Of a stretch of DNA of 64,000 nt, positions 56,101 through 64,000 are shown one piece after another. The notes under the pieces were generated by a model, which was given only the letters and a program-made list of their open reading frames with translations, was not told the origin of the DNA and searched no databases. The position numbers and the translations under genes are program-made. Each line of letters starts with the position of its first letter. The stretch's first letter is position 1. The DNA lies in assembly GCA_947090765.1 (NCBI GenBank), contig OX352322.1:3455501-3519500 (forward strand). Reading direction: 5' to 3'. The DNA comes from Pseudomonas sp. MM223 (GTDB taxonomy: Bacteria > Pseudomonadota > Gammaproteobacteria > Pseudomonadales > Pseudomonadaceae).

Positions 56101-56915
56101 TGCGCAACTACGTGGAAAGCAGCGTCGACACCAGCCAGGACGGCTTGTCTCGCTCGCTTCAGGGGCTATTCAGCCTGCCCATCCAGTACGCCTGGGCAAC
56201 CCTGCGCGACCCGGCTGGTCAGCAGATCGCCAAGGCATGGGCGCAGCAGATCGCCAAACCGTGGGAACAGGTCATGGCGCACCGATACCCGATTGCCGGT
56301 GGCAGCAGCAATGAAGCGTCGGTGAAAGACCTGCAGCGTTTCGTCGACCCGGATAGCGGCCTGCTGCCCGCCTTCAAGCGTAACGAAATCGGCAACCTGG
56401 CCGGTGGTGAGGGCTTGGGTGTCGGCGACAGCAAGGGGCCAGCGCTGGTCAACCCTGGCATGCTCAACAGCATCGACAGGGCCAGCTCTGTGGGCCAGGT
56501 GATCGCCAGCCTGTCGGACCGTGACAACGGCTTCGAGATCATGCTGGAACCTTCGGCCAACTTCACCGACATCGTGTTCACCCTGGACGGCCAGGAACAG
56601 CACTACCGCAACGGCCGCAGCAGCTGGAACCGCTTCGCCTGGCCGGGCACCAGCAACGCCCCTGGCGCACGCCTGGACGTAGTCACCCTGAGCGGCGCAC
56701 GGGTGACCGTGTTCGACTTCCCAGGGCGCTGGGGCCTGCTGCGCATGAACGAAAGTGCCCGCGTCGACGATCTTGACGGCATTCAGCAACGCTTCAGCTG
56801 GAACACCGCCAGTGGCCGTGTGAGCCTTGTCGTGCGCAACTTCGGTGGGGTCAAGCTGACCGATCTGGGTGACGTCAAGGCCCTGAGCGCCCTCAACGAC
56901 AGGAGCACCCAATGA
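53118..56915 (+). CDS. tssM: TssM, T6SS IcmF inner-membrane protein
   Basis: A 1265-residue IcmF/TssM. Two N-terminal TM helices (residues about 14-55) are followed by a cytoplasmic NTPase-like domain with a Walker A box VVGMSAAGKTSLL near residue 127 and DTAGRYLRDD. A third TM lies near residue 440 (LLLGLAVAMGVLFVGWQALS). The periplasmic part of about 820 residues ends in the TssJ-binding region (VVTLSGARVTVFDFPGRWGL). It spans the inner membrane and periplasm and connects TssL with TssJ. Overlaps tagF by 4 bp. Confidence 0.96.
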   Translation: MKTLLRLLKSFWVLLPLLWLASLLICWLAAPLVPWLRHHVPEALAIISACFLLVIVLRQYQRIRAEHNLENLLQIEVDRSWNATGEFRDQQVLRERLKHAIAMLRTDRSAGGGGKAALSDLPWYLVVGMSAAGKTSLLTHSGLSASIATANDSESGTQHCDWYFSPDAVMIDTAGRYLRDDQSASEFSAFLRMLRKQRGKAAINGLVLVVSLPELLAANSDERNALAAQLVARVEEYAECLDANPPIYLMLSKTDQLPGFSQAFDGLDLHERQQPLGMTFGLSEIRNNGLHAVLQTRLKNLQGHIRQHVDAQMIALGADADSTLLNFPQYFAALSGVLEQFLDHFTRGHRGSTPMLLRGLYFTSALQTGQQLGQVYEDVIADEFALQAAYDEHAESTTKALGNRSYFITDTFRRVIFPDRDLTLYQSRLGRQAAFSPLLLGLAVAMGVLFVGWQALSFINNRQWLEGLRGQLAQIEQAPDRERLLAAGKGLEVLREQMATVEAHRLQGVPLQLAAGLYHGEAIHQVSSAAYLAQLRSQALEPIARSLQVQMRAFNTFANGINQELEFTPAPQPKKRNGKAITPAVAANAAAGNTRLGAYAAKVNLATASDAAALSATTGGLSLSEEMLGRLDEQQVASIIDAYNTLKLYLLLTEPQAHPAPAFVAASLPQAWAGAAAEGASADAEVIEENAPLYVQLLEQGQAPALPRNEQLINETRQNLKAFMISSSLVDREYLRLQLESSRQFPALSLNDLVPQPGRALLYGSAGVPAIYTRQGWDTFVKPELIKLVSGNLRNDSDWVLDGEGGDALVQKANFVREFMTRYKRDYTQAWYKMVSSVGVRHFTDLTSASEQLGLLSDVQNSPVKNLLAAVNDNTQWDLPVKHAIPAPGAARDDGFWSKVTGLFDAEDALPANVTPALPALDDGSLAKRFEPVARVFAENNAEGADSTIMDRYLAALRKLKVRMNNIQRSQDVGKSSKQLISETLEGQPSEISTVRNYVESSVDTSQDGLSRSLQGLFSLPIQYAWATLRDPAGQQIAKAWAQQIAKPWEQVMAHRYPIAGGSSNEASVKDLQRFVDPDSGLLPAFKRNEIGNLAGGEGLGVGDSKGPALVNPGMLNSIDRASSVGQVIASLSDRDNGFEIMLEPSANFTDIVFTLDGQEQHYRNGRSSWNRFAWPGTSNAPGARLDVVTLSGARVTVFDFPGRWGLLRMNESARVDDLDGIQQRFSWNTASGRVSLVVRNFGGVKLTDLGDVKALSALNDRSTQ

Positions 56916-57817
56916 TCGGATGCTTCGGCAAACTGCCGTCGAGCGCGGACTTCGTCAGCCTGCATGGTGCGGCGGAGGAAGTCTGCGAGTTCGACGCCTG
57001 GTTGCAGTCATCGCTGGCGGCCATGCGCCACCGCGCTGATTGGCAGGCGTTGTTCGACGCACTGCCGATGTGCTTCTTCAACTACCGCGCACGCAACGGC
57101 AACTGGCTGCTCGGTGGCCTGCTCAGTTCGCACGATGCCAGTCAGCGTCGCTACCCGTTTTTTATCTTCCAATTGCTCAAAGGTGAAGGTACTGCACTGG
57201 TAAACCCGTTCACCCTTGGCGAGCTGTTCAGTGCACAGATCAAGCCGTTGCTGCACGAGGCCGTACAAGGCGCCGACTGCGCCAGCGTGTTCGAACGGAT
57301 CAAGGCGTTACGCCCGCTGCAGGGCCAGGACCTGGACCTGTTCCGCCGCGTGCACGCCAAATTCCTCCATGACTTCAGCTTCGCTGATGTCGCCCGCGCG
57401 CTGCACGGTTCCTGGCCGAATTTCGACAGCGCCACCGCCCTCGCCCACCTGCAGATCAGCTGGGCCTCGCTGCATGGCGACTTTGCAGGCGGAATCGAAC
57501 TGCCTCTACCGGCCGAACGTGGCCTAAAAAACCCTACAGCCGACCTCTGGCTGACCTGGCTGAACCGTATGAGCGCGAACCCAGGCATACCGGCGGTAAG
57601 CCTGCTGGCCGACGACTTCATGCACCCGCGGCTGTACTGCTTCCCCTCCCGTCACGCCAACTGTGCCTACCGTCTGCTCAGTGGCTGCGCCGACACGCTT
57701 GCGCACCTGAAGTTGCTCAGCCCGCTGGCGGGTGCGCCACGGCTGCACGATTACGACCGACCTCTTGAACACGTCATCGACCAGTTCGTCGATGCACTGG
57801 ATGTGACGCCTGTATGA
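56912..57817 (+). CDS. tagF: TagF, T6SS regulatory protein
   Basis: A 301-residue protein with the TagF/ImpM N-terminal signature GCFGKLPSSADFVSLHGAAE and the following DYR/NYR-type segment CFFNYRARNGNWLLGGLLSS. TagF is known as a post-translational repressor of T6SS firing; in some systems it works beside the Fha/PpkA threonine-phosphorylation pathway, but no such kinase is in this window. Overlaps tssM and the next gene as ATGA. Confidence 0.92.
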   Translation: MIGCFGKLPSSADFVSLHGAAEEVCEFDAWLQSSLAAMRHRADWQALFDALPMCFFNYRARNGNWLLGGLLSSHDASQRRYPFFIFQLLKGEGTALVNPFTLGELFSAQIKPLLHEAVQGADCASVFERIKALRPLQGQDLDLFRRVHAKFLHDFSFADVARALHGSWPNFDSATALAHLQISWASLHGDFAGGIELPLPAERGLKNPTADLWLTWLNRMSANPGIPAVSLLADDFMHPRLYCFPSRHANCAYRLLSGCADTLAHLKLLSPLAGAPRLHDYDRPLEHVIDQFVDALDVTPV

Positions 57818-60308
57818 ACAAGATCAAGTACTACTGCCTACGCTACCAACCCTACCTGTTGGGGGTCGCGTTTTTCCTGGCGATCTTCATGGTCTGGGCC
57901 ATCGGCCGCGCCTTGGGCTTCGCCTCGCTGCACAGCCTGCTGGCGGGTATCGGCGTGTTTCTGTTGCTGTCGGCGGGCTATGTACTACTGCTGTACCGCG
58001 GTGTTGGCCAGCACCACAACCTCGAAGGCTTGCTGCGCGACGATGCCGATCAGGCCGTGCTCAGCGCCACCCCGGCCGATCGGGAAGAAGTCACCCTGTT
58101 GCGCGAGCGCCTGCTGCAGAGCATCGAGCGCCTGCACAGCACCAAGCCGCGCGGCGCCTCGGCCAAGGACGCGCTGTATGCCCTGCCCTGGTACCTGGTG
58201 ATCGGCCAGCCGGCCGCGGGCAAAAGCACGATGATCCTGCAGTCGGGCCTGAACTTCCCTTACGCCGAGCGCGAAGGTGCACGGGTATCGGGCCTGGGCG
58301 GTACACGCAACTGCGACTGGTTCTTTAGCGCCGAAGCCGTGTTGCTGGACACCGCCGGGCGCTACATGAACAGCCCCGAAGAAGCCGGCAAGTGGCGCGG
58401 CTTCCTGCAACTGCTACGCCAGCACCGTCAGCGCCGCCCACTCAACGGTTTGATCGTCAGCGTCAGCATTGCCGACATCCTGCACGGCTCGGCCGAAGAC
58501 CAGGAGCGCGTGGCCAAGCGCCTGCGCGAACGGGTCCAGGAAAGCTGCGCGCTGCTAGAAGTGCGCCTGCCCATTTACCTGGTTTTCACCAAATGCGACT
58601 TGATCCCCGGCTTCACACCGTTCTACCACCAACTGGACGACGCAGCGCGGGGCGAGGTGATGGGCAAGACCTTCTCGCACAAGGGTTACGAGCAGGCCGA
58701 CTGGGGCCAGCGCTTCGGCAAAGCGATGGACGAACTGGCCGGTTACTGGCGGCAGGTGGCGAGCCAGCAGCTGGTGCAGCAGGACATTCAGGTCACTCGG
58801 CAGAACAACGCTGCCTATCGCTTCCCACTGGGCTGGCCGCGCTCAAGCCTCGCCTGCAACGATTCGTCGACAGCCTGTTGCGTGCAAACCCGTACCAGAA
58901 TGCCGAGATGCTGCGCGGTTTTTATTTCACCGCCGCGCTGCAAGCCGATGAGGCCCAGTGGGGTAGCCACGGCCAGCATGTGGCCGAACGCTTTGCGCTC
59001 GAACACGCTGAAGGTACTGGCACTGCCAGCAGCCAGCCGGCGCCGCTGTTCATCAATAGCCTGTTTCGCAAGGTCATCATCCCCGACCAGCACCTGGTGG
59101 CGCTGTACACCAGCAACCACCGCGAACGCCGGCGCAAGGCCGGTTGGGTCGGCGCCGCTGGCCTGGTGGCACTGGTGCTGTGCAGCCTGTGGGGTTGGTC
59201 GTACCTGAACAACCGCGCCACCCTCGCCAGCATTACCGGCGAACTGGCTCAGGCAAAAGCTGACGACCAGGCAGCCAGCGGCCAGTACACCGCTTGGCAT
59301 ACCCTCGACCGCTTGCGGTTCTGGGCCGCGCACTACTATCAGCAACACCACGAACAGGGCGTGCCCCTCGGCATGCGCCTGGGCTTGTACCAGGGCCATG
59401 AGGTGGAGCCGCTGCTACGCAGCCGCTACTTCGCCACGTTGCAGAACGTGATGCTCAAGCCCACGGCCGACAACCTGACCCGTACCCTGTACCTGTTGAC
59501 CACGCTCAAAGTCTACCAGCGCAACACCCGTGAGCTGCAGCCGGTGAGTGGCGTCGACAGCGTCGAGGCCGAGGCGCTGCCGCATGACAATCGCGCCCAG
59601 TCGATCGCCGATTTCGGCAAGGCGACCCTGGACACCTACGCAATGCTCTCGCAGGCAATGCGCGAGAAGGCCGATCCGGCGTTTCTCAAGGCGCACCTGC
59701 CAGACTATTGGTACCCGGCCATCGCCCGCCATACCGGCAAAAGCATGGCCGCAGCCGAAAGCGAGGCCGGGGGCGGCCAGGACTACCTGTACGCCAGCCG
59801 CCAGATCACTTTCTACAGCGACCAGATCCGTGAACCGGATGTGCCGCGCATCCTCGACAACGCCTTCCTGATGTCCAGTTCGCGCAATTACATCGACAGC
59901 CTGCGGGCTCAGTCGCTGCGTTCGATCGAAACCATCACGCTGGAATCCGACACCCTGTTCGCCTTCGGCCGCGCGGATTTCCAGAGCCTGAAGAACGAAG
60001 GCCAGAACCAGCTGAGCGCGATTGCCAGCAAACTGCTGAACACGCCGAACATCGGCAAGATTGTCATCTCGGGCCACGCCGACCAGCTCGGTGACAACCA
60101 AGGCAACCTGCAGGTTTCAAAACAACGGGCGCAGACCATACGCACCTACCTGGTCGGCAAGGGCGTACCCGCCGAACTGGTGGTCGCGCGAGGCGAAGGC
60201 AGCCGCAAGCCACTGGTCAACTGCGACATGCAGCAACCGCGAGCGCAGTTGATCAGGTGCCTGGAGCCTAATCGCCGAGTGGAAATTGAAGTGCGTGGGC
60301 TGAACTGA
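57814..60308 (+). pseudogene. IcmF-like NTPase domain fused to C-terminal OmpA domain, frameshifted as written
   Basis: The N-terminal frame from 57814 has two TM helices, Walker A VIGQPAAGKSTMIL near residue 130 and DTAGRYMNSP, like TssM but truncated. It breaks near 58832; adding one C to CTGGGCTGGCCG (giving GGCCTGGCC) restores FPLGLAALKPRLQRFVDS and a continuous 831-residue protein. A further TM (VGAAGLVALVLCSLWGWSYL) precedes a periplasmic region. The last 120 residues are an OmpA peptidoglycan-binding domain (IVISGHADQLGDNQGNLQVS; RVEIEVRGLN). It probably anchors the T6SS membrane complex to the cell wall, compensating for the short TssL. Confidence 0.88.
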
Positions 60309-60451
60309 GTCACACCGCAAGAACCGGTCGCCCGGGCCTCACAGGAGGAGGCCTGGGTGGCGGAAAGCTACCTCTGCCGGCATACCGGGCGAGGTCAAAA
60401 CCAAGGGGCGCATGAGCAACCCTTTACATGTTGTTAATGGAGAGTTTCACA

Positions 60452-60970
60452 ATGGCATTTGACGCGTATATCCAAATCGACGGCATCCCGGGCGAAGTAC
60501 TGGATGACAAACACAAGGACTGGATCGAAGTGCTGGGCTACGAGTACGGCGCCACCCAGGCTACCTCGGCAACCGCCAGTTCCTCGGGGGGGGCGTCCTC
60601 GGAGCGTGTTGCCCTGAGCGACTTCAAGATTCGCAAGGCAGTCGACAAGGCTTCGGCCAAGCTCTTTGAACACTGCTGCACCGGCAAGCACATCGCCAAA
60701 CTGAAGCTGAACGTGAACCGCGCGGGTGGCGACAAGGTCACCTACCTGACCATCGACATGGAAGAAGTCGTGGTGTCGTCGGTCAAGTTCATCGCTGGTG
60801 GTAACCAAGGCGGTGAAGACAAGGCGGTCAGCGACCTGCCAGTTGAAGAAATCAGCTTCAACTTTGCCCGTATCAAGACCACCTACACCCAGCAGAACCG
60901 CACCGACGGCCAGGCCGGCGGCAACATCGTGGGTGGCTGGGACCGCACCGCAAACAAAGTATTTGCCTAA
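60452..60970 (+). CDS. hcp: Hcp, T6SS inner-tube protein
   Basis: A 172-residue Hcp from ATG 60452 (MAFDAYIQIDGIPGEVLDDK), with GGAGAG 7 bases upstream. Family features are KDWIEVLGYEYGATQ, FKIRKAVDKASAKLFEHCCT and the C-terminal ISFNFARIKTTYTQQNRTDG. It forms the hexameric tube expelled by sheath contraction and carries small effectors. A 143-bp leader separates it from the upstream gene, so it may have its own promoter; a hairpin follows it. Confidence 0.97.
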   Translation: MAFDAYIQIDGIPGEVLDDKHKDWIEVLGYEYGATQATSATASSSGGASSERVALSDFKIRKAVDKASAKLFEHCCTGKHIAKLKLNVNRAGGDKVTYLTIDMEEVVVSSVKFIAGGNQGGEDKAVSDLPVEEISFNFARIKTTYTQQNRTDGQAGGNIVGGWDRTANKVFA

Positions 60971-60987
60971 GCACATACCAAACAATG

Positions 60988-61003
60988 GGCCGCTTCTGCG
61001 GCC
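60988..61003 (+). terminator. Hairpin after hcp
   Basis: GGCCGC (60988-60993), loop TTCT, GCGGCC (60998-61003), 18 bp after the hcp stop and before tssA. There is no T-run, so it is more likely a partial terminator or a transcript-stabilising hairpin that raises hcp level over tssA. Confidence 0.5.
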
Positions 61004-61065
61004 TGTACTCCACAGCGTGCCAGGGCTACTGGCGCGCTGTTCACTAGCCATGTCCAGAGTGTTAT

Positions 61066-62151
61066 ATGCCTGAAATTCTCAATGACCTCTCGCTGGCCAC
61101 ACTGGCCGCACCCGTCGAAGGTGGCAGTGGCGAAGATTTGAGCTTCTCTGCCTTGTTCGACCAGATCAAGGAAGCACGCCGGGCAGACCCTGACTACTTG
61201 ACCCAGGGCGACTGGCAGACAGAGCTGAAAACTGCCGACTGGGAACAGGTGATCAATCTGTCGGCCCAAGGGCTGGCGCAGCAAAGCAAAGACTTGATGT
61301 TGGTGGCCTGGCTGAGCGAAGGTCTGGCCCAGCGTGAACACTTCGAAGGCATCACTTTTGGTCTCGCGCTGACCGAGCGGGTTCTGGATACGTTCTGGGA
61401 CACGCTGTACCCAACGCTCGAAGACGGCCTGGACGAGCGTGCAGCGCGGCTGACTTGGCTCAAGACCACACTCGCCGACATTGCCGGTGGCTTGCCCATT
61501 ACCCAAGGGCAGAATTTTGGCGTGTTGCGCTACGACGAGTCACGCCACGTAGAAAACCTTGCCCTGCAAAACCCCAAAGCAATGCAGACAGCGCTGAACG
61601 AAGGCAAGATCAACGCCGAGATATTCCAGCGCTCGGTAACGCTCAGCGACACCGAACACCTGCGCGCCAAAGCCCAGCAGATCGCCACCAGCCTGGATGC
61701 CTGCAAGCGCCTGCAAGCCAGCGCTGACCGCCTGTTCGGCCACGAAGCGCCGAGCTTTGCAAGCCTCGCCGACATGTTGTCGCGGGCAAGCCAACTGGCA
61801 GAAAAGCTGCTGAAAGACCGCGGCGTCGAGCTACACCCCGTCATCATGGAGGAAGCAGAGCCGCAGGCCAAAGCTTCCAACGCGCACGAAGCAGGTGAAC
61901 CGGTGAACATTCCCTCCCCGACAACTGCGCCAGCCACCATGCGCACCACGCCTTTGACCCGCGACGAGGCTTTCACCATGCTTGCGTGCATCGCCCAGTA
62001 TTTCAAACAGAGCGAACCACAAAGCCCGGTGCCTTACCTGATTGAACGTGCGATCAAGTGGGGCAATATGCCGTTGGAAGGCTGGCTTAGTGACGTGATC
62101 AAGGACAACAATGTGGTCGACAACATCCGCGATGTGCTGGGCACCCGCTAG
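61066..62151 (+). CDS. tssA: TssA, T6SS cap/assembly protein (ImpA family)
   Basis: A 361-residue protein with the ImpA N-terminal domain (LAAPVEGGSGEDLSFSALFD; GDWQTELKTADWEQVINLS; FGLALTERVLDTFWDTLYP). The C-terminal part TRDEAFTMLACIAQYFKQSE and PYLIERAIKWGNMPLEGWL is typical of the TssA C-terminal oligomerisation domain. It coordinates tube and sheath polymerisation from the baseplate. It is the last gene of the machine operon, 95 bp after hcp. Confidence 0.92.
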   Translation: MPEILNDLSLATLAAPVEGGSGEDLSFSALFDQIKEARRADPDYLTQGDWQTELKTADWEQVINLSAQGLAQQSKDLMLVAWLSEGLAQREHFEGITFGLALTERVLDTFWDTLYPTLEDGLDERAARLTWLKTTLADIAGGLPITQGQNFGVLRYDESRHVENLALQNPKAMQTALNEGKINAEIFQRSVTLSDTEHLRAKAQQIATSLDACKRLQASADRLFGHEAPSFASLADMLSRASQLAEKLLKDRGVELHPVIMEEAEPQAKASNAHEAGEPVNIPSPTTAPATMRTTPLTRDEAFTMLACIAQYFKQSEPQSPVPYLIERAIKWGNMPLEGWLSDVIKDNNVVDNIRDVLGTR

Positions 62152-62241
62152 ACCGTGCTGAGGGGCAATGCTACCCACCCACAATCTTTGCCATTGCTGT
62201 TACCTTGAGCTCACTGTTCAGCCACAGCCAAGGACTGCGTC

Positions 62242-64000
62242 ATGCCCCCACGCCAAACCACCCCGAACGGCTTCGTCCGCGTGCGCGGTGCCCGCGAGCA
62301 CAATCTGAAGAACATTGATGTCGATATCCCCCGCGACGCTTTGGTGGTGTTTACCGGCGTGTCTGGCTCGGGCAAGTCTTCGCTGGCCTTTTCCACGCTG
62401 TATGCCGAAGCCCAGCGGCGTTACTTCGAATCGGTGGCGCCCTACGCCCGGCGCCTGATCGACCAGGTCGGCGTGCCGGACGTGGATGCCATCGAAGGCC
62501 TACCGCCGGCGGTGGCCTTGCAGCAGCAACGCGGTACGCCAAGTGCCCGCTCTTCGGTGGGCAGCGTGACCACGCTGTCCAGCTCGATTCGCATGCTCTA
62601 CTCCCGTGCCGGGCATTACCCGGCCGGGCAAGCGATGCTGTACGCCGAAGATTTTTCGCCGAACACGCCCCAGGGCGCCTGCCCGGAGTGCCACGGCATG
62701 GGCCGGGTGTACGAGGTGACTGAAGCGACCATGGTCCCCGACCCGTCGCTGACCATCCGCGAGCGCGCGGTGGCGGCGTGGCCGATGGCTTGGCAAGGGC
62801 AAAACCAACGCGACATCCTGGTAACCCTGGGCTATGACGTCGACATCCCCTGGCGCGACTTGCCCCAGGCGCAGCGCGACTGGATCCTGTTCACCGAAGA
62901 AACACCCACCGCACCGGTGTATGCCGGCCTGACCCCGGCGCAAACCCGTGCAGCACTCAAGCGCAAGCAGGAGCCCAGCTACCAGGGCACATTCATGGGC
63001 GCCCGGCGTTACGTGCTACACACCTTCATGCACTCGCAAAGCGCCCAGATGCGCAAGCGCGTGGCCCAGTACATGCGCCCCAGCCCCTGCCCACAGTGCC
63101 AAGGCAAGCGCCTTAAGCGCGAAGCGCTGGGCGTGACCTTTGCCGGCCTGGATATCGCCGAGCTGTCGCACCTGTCATTACAGGCGCTGGCCGAGGTGTT
63201 CCGCACGGTGGCGGCAGCGGACTACCTGACACAACAGCACAACGAACTGACCCTGGAAAAGCGCCTGGCCGCCCAACGTATCGCCAACGAGTTGCTGGAG
63301 CGCATCGACACACTGCTCGACCTCGGCCTCGGTTACCTGGCGCTGGAACGCAGCACCCCGACCCTGTCCTCCGGTGAGCTGCAACGCCTGCGCCTGGCCA
63401 CCCAGCTGAATTCGCAACTGTTCGGCGTGATCTACGTACTGGACGAGCCGTCGGCCGGTTTGCACCCGGCCGACAGCGAAGCGTTGTTCGAAGCCCTGCA
63501 ACGCCTGAAGCACGCGGGTAACTCAGTGTATGTGGTGGAGCACGACCTGGACACCATGCGCCGCGCCGACTGGTTGGTGGATGTAGGGCCGGCTGCGGGC
63601 GAGCATGGCGGCACCATCCTCTACAGCGGGCCGCCCGCGGGCCTGGCCGAGGTCGAGCCGTCACGTACCCGTGCCTATCTGTTCACCGCCCCGGCCCACG
63701 CCACACGTGCACCCCGCCAGGCACACGACTGGCTGAAACTTGAAGGCATCACCCGCAACAACCTCGATAACCTCAGCGCCGAATTCCCGCTGGGCTGCTT
63801 CACTGCTGTTACCGGTATATCCGGCTCGGGCAAGTCCAGCCTGGTCAGCCAGGCCCTGCTGGAACTGGTAGGTGAGCACCTGGGCCATGCCGAGCAGCGT
63901 AGTGAGCCAGAAGAGCAAAACCTGGAGGACGTACCTGAGCAAGCCTGCAGCGGCCAGGTAAGTGCCGGCCTGGGTAGCGTCAAGCGCCTGGTACAGGTCG
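62242..64000 (+). CDS. UvrA-like excinuclease ABC ATPase, 3' end outside window
   Basis: The first 586 codons of a UvrA paralogue. The first ABC domain has Walker [13 protein letters not shown] near residue 40 and the [15 protein letters not shown] signature with Walker [15 protein letters not shown]. Zinc-finger cysteines CPECHGMG and CPQCQGKR are present, and the second Walker [12 protein letters not shown] starts near residue 525. The start [20 protein letters not shown] suggests the shorter class II UvrA-like proteins rather than the main UvrA; role in damage or drug tolerance is inferred. It follows tssA by 90 bp in the same direction but is probably independent. Confidence 0.88.
   Translation, partial: MPPRQTTPNGFVRVRGAREHNLKNIDVDIPRDALVVFTGVSGSGKSSLAFSTLYAEAQRRYFESVAPYARRLIDQVGVPDVDAIEGLPPAVALQQQRGTPSARSSVGSVTTLSSSIRMLYSRAGHYPAGQAMLYAEDFSPNTPQGACPECHGMGRVYEVTEATMVPDPSLTIRERAVAAWPMAWQGQNQRDILVTLGYDVDIPWRDLPQAQRDWILFTEETPTAPVYAGLTPAQTRAALKRKQEPSYQGTFMGARRYVLHTFMHSQSAQMRKRVAQYMRPSPCPQCQGKRLKREALGVTFAGLDIAELSHLSLQALAEVFRTVAAADYLTQQHNELTLEKRLAAQRIANELLERIDTLLDLGLGYLALERSTPTLSSGELQRLRLATQLNSQLFGVIYVLDEPSAGLHPADSEALFEALQRLKHAGNSVYVVEHDLDTMRRADWLVDVGPAAGEHGGTILYSGPPAGLAEVEPSRTRAYLFTAPAHATRAPRQAHDWLKLEGITRNNLDNLSAEFPLGCFTAVTGISGSGKSSLVSQALLELVGEHLGHAEQRSEPEEQNLEDVPEQACSGQVSAGLGSVKRLVQV

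Noticed and set aside
1..64000. tRNA, rRNA or riboswitch genes
   Set aside because: No cloverleaf, rRNA segment or known riboswitch core was recognised on reading both strands; a covariance search could still find a small RNA.

Overview
The window looks like a chromosomal segment of a Pseudomonas putida-group bacterium. Three things suggest this: GC-rich coding sequence with short Shine-Dalgarno (SD)-led overlapping operons, a lexA2-imuA-imuB-dnaE2 SOS mutagenesis operon, and a nearby type VI secretion (T6SS) locus of the layout I recall for the P. putida K1 system. The species call is inference from gene content and sequence feel, not from a search.

Layout. 1-4.8 kb (minus): lexA2-imuA-imuB-dnaE2, with dnaE2 cut by the window start and a LexA2-type operator lying over the lexA2 ribosome site and start codon. 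4.9-6.5 kb (plus): a HAD phosphatase and a LysR regulator. 6.5-13 kb (minus): a frameshifted TonB-dependent receptor, an aromatic-acid-type MFS transporter, and a tightly coupled SDR / FAD-dehydrogenase / NIPSNAP trio, with a divergent AraC regulator at 13.2 kb; this looks like a small catabolic cluster. 14.2-19.1 kb (minus): IclR regulator, amidase, MHS-type transporter and M20 amidohydrolase, a probable amide or N-acyl-amino-acid utilisation set.

19.2-35.5 kb (minus) is a polymorphic-toxin array. One intact PAAR-Rhs effector (WHH-type nuclease tip, SUKH immunity) is followed downstream by four displaced rhs-core/toxin-tip/immunity cassettes: GIY-YIG-like with Imm26-like; a DHH/HWHE-rich tip with a DUF1963-like partner; PD-(D/E)XK-like with an unknown partner; and a short unknown tip with Imm22. 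Then comes a decayed module whose SMI1-type immunity gene is split by an IS5-family element, and finally a bare rhs-core fragment. Upstream of the intact rhs are two DUF1795 (Eag-like) chaperones, vgrG, and a probable membrane-acting effector with a membrane immunity protein.

41.4-62.2 kb (plus) is the T6SS machine operon: an unknown first gene, tssB, tssC, tssE, tssF, tssG, clpV, tssJ, tssK, tssL, tssM, tagF, an IcmF/OmpA fusion gene, hcp and tssA. A UvrA-like ATPase runs off the right edge. Effectors made from the minus-strand half would be loaded on VgrG, with Eag help, and fired by the plus-strand machine.

Several genes carry an apparent single-base loss: the TonB receptor, the IS5 transposase, tssC, the IcmF/OmpA gene, one rhs orphan and the SMI1 gene. 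Three of these losses share the same GGCCTGG-to-GGCTGG context and the rest fall in homopolymers. This is as consistent with residual sequencing error as with true gene loss, and it decides whether the T6SS here is functional.
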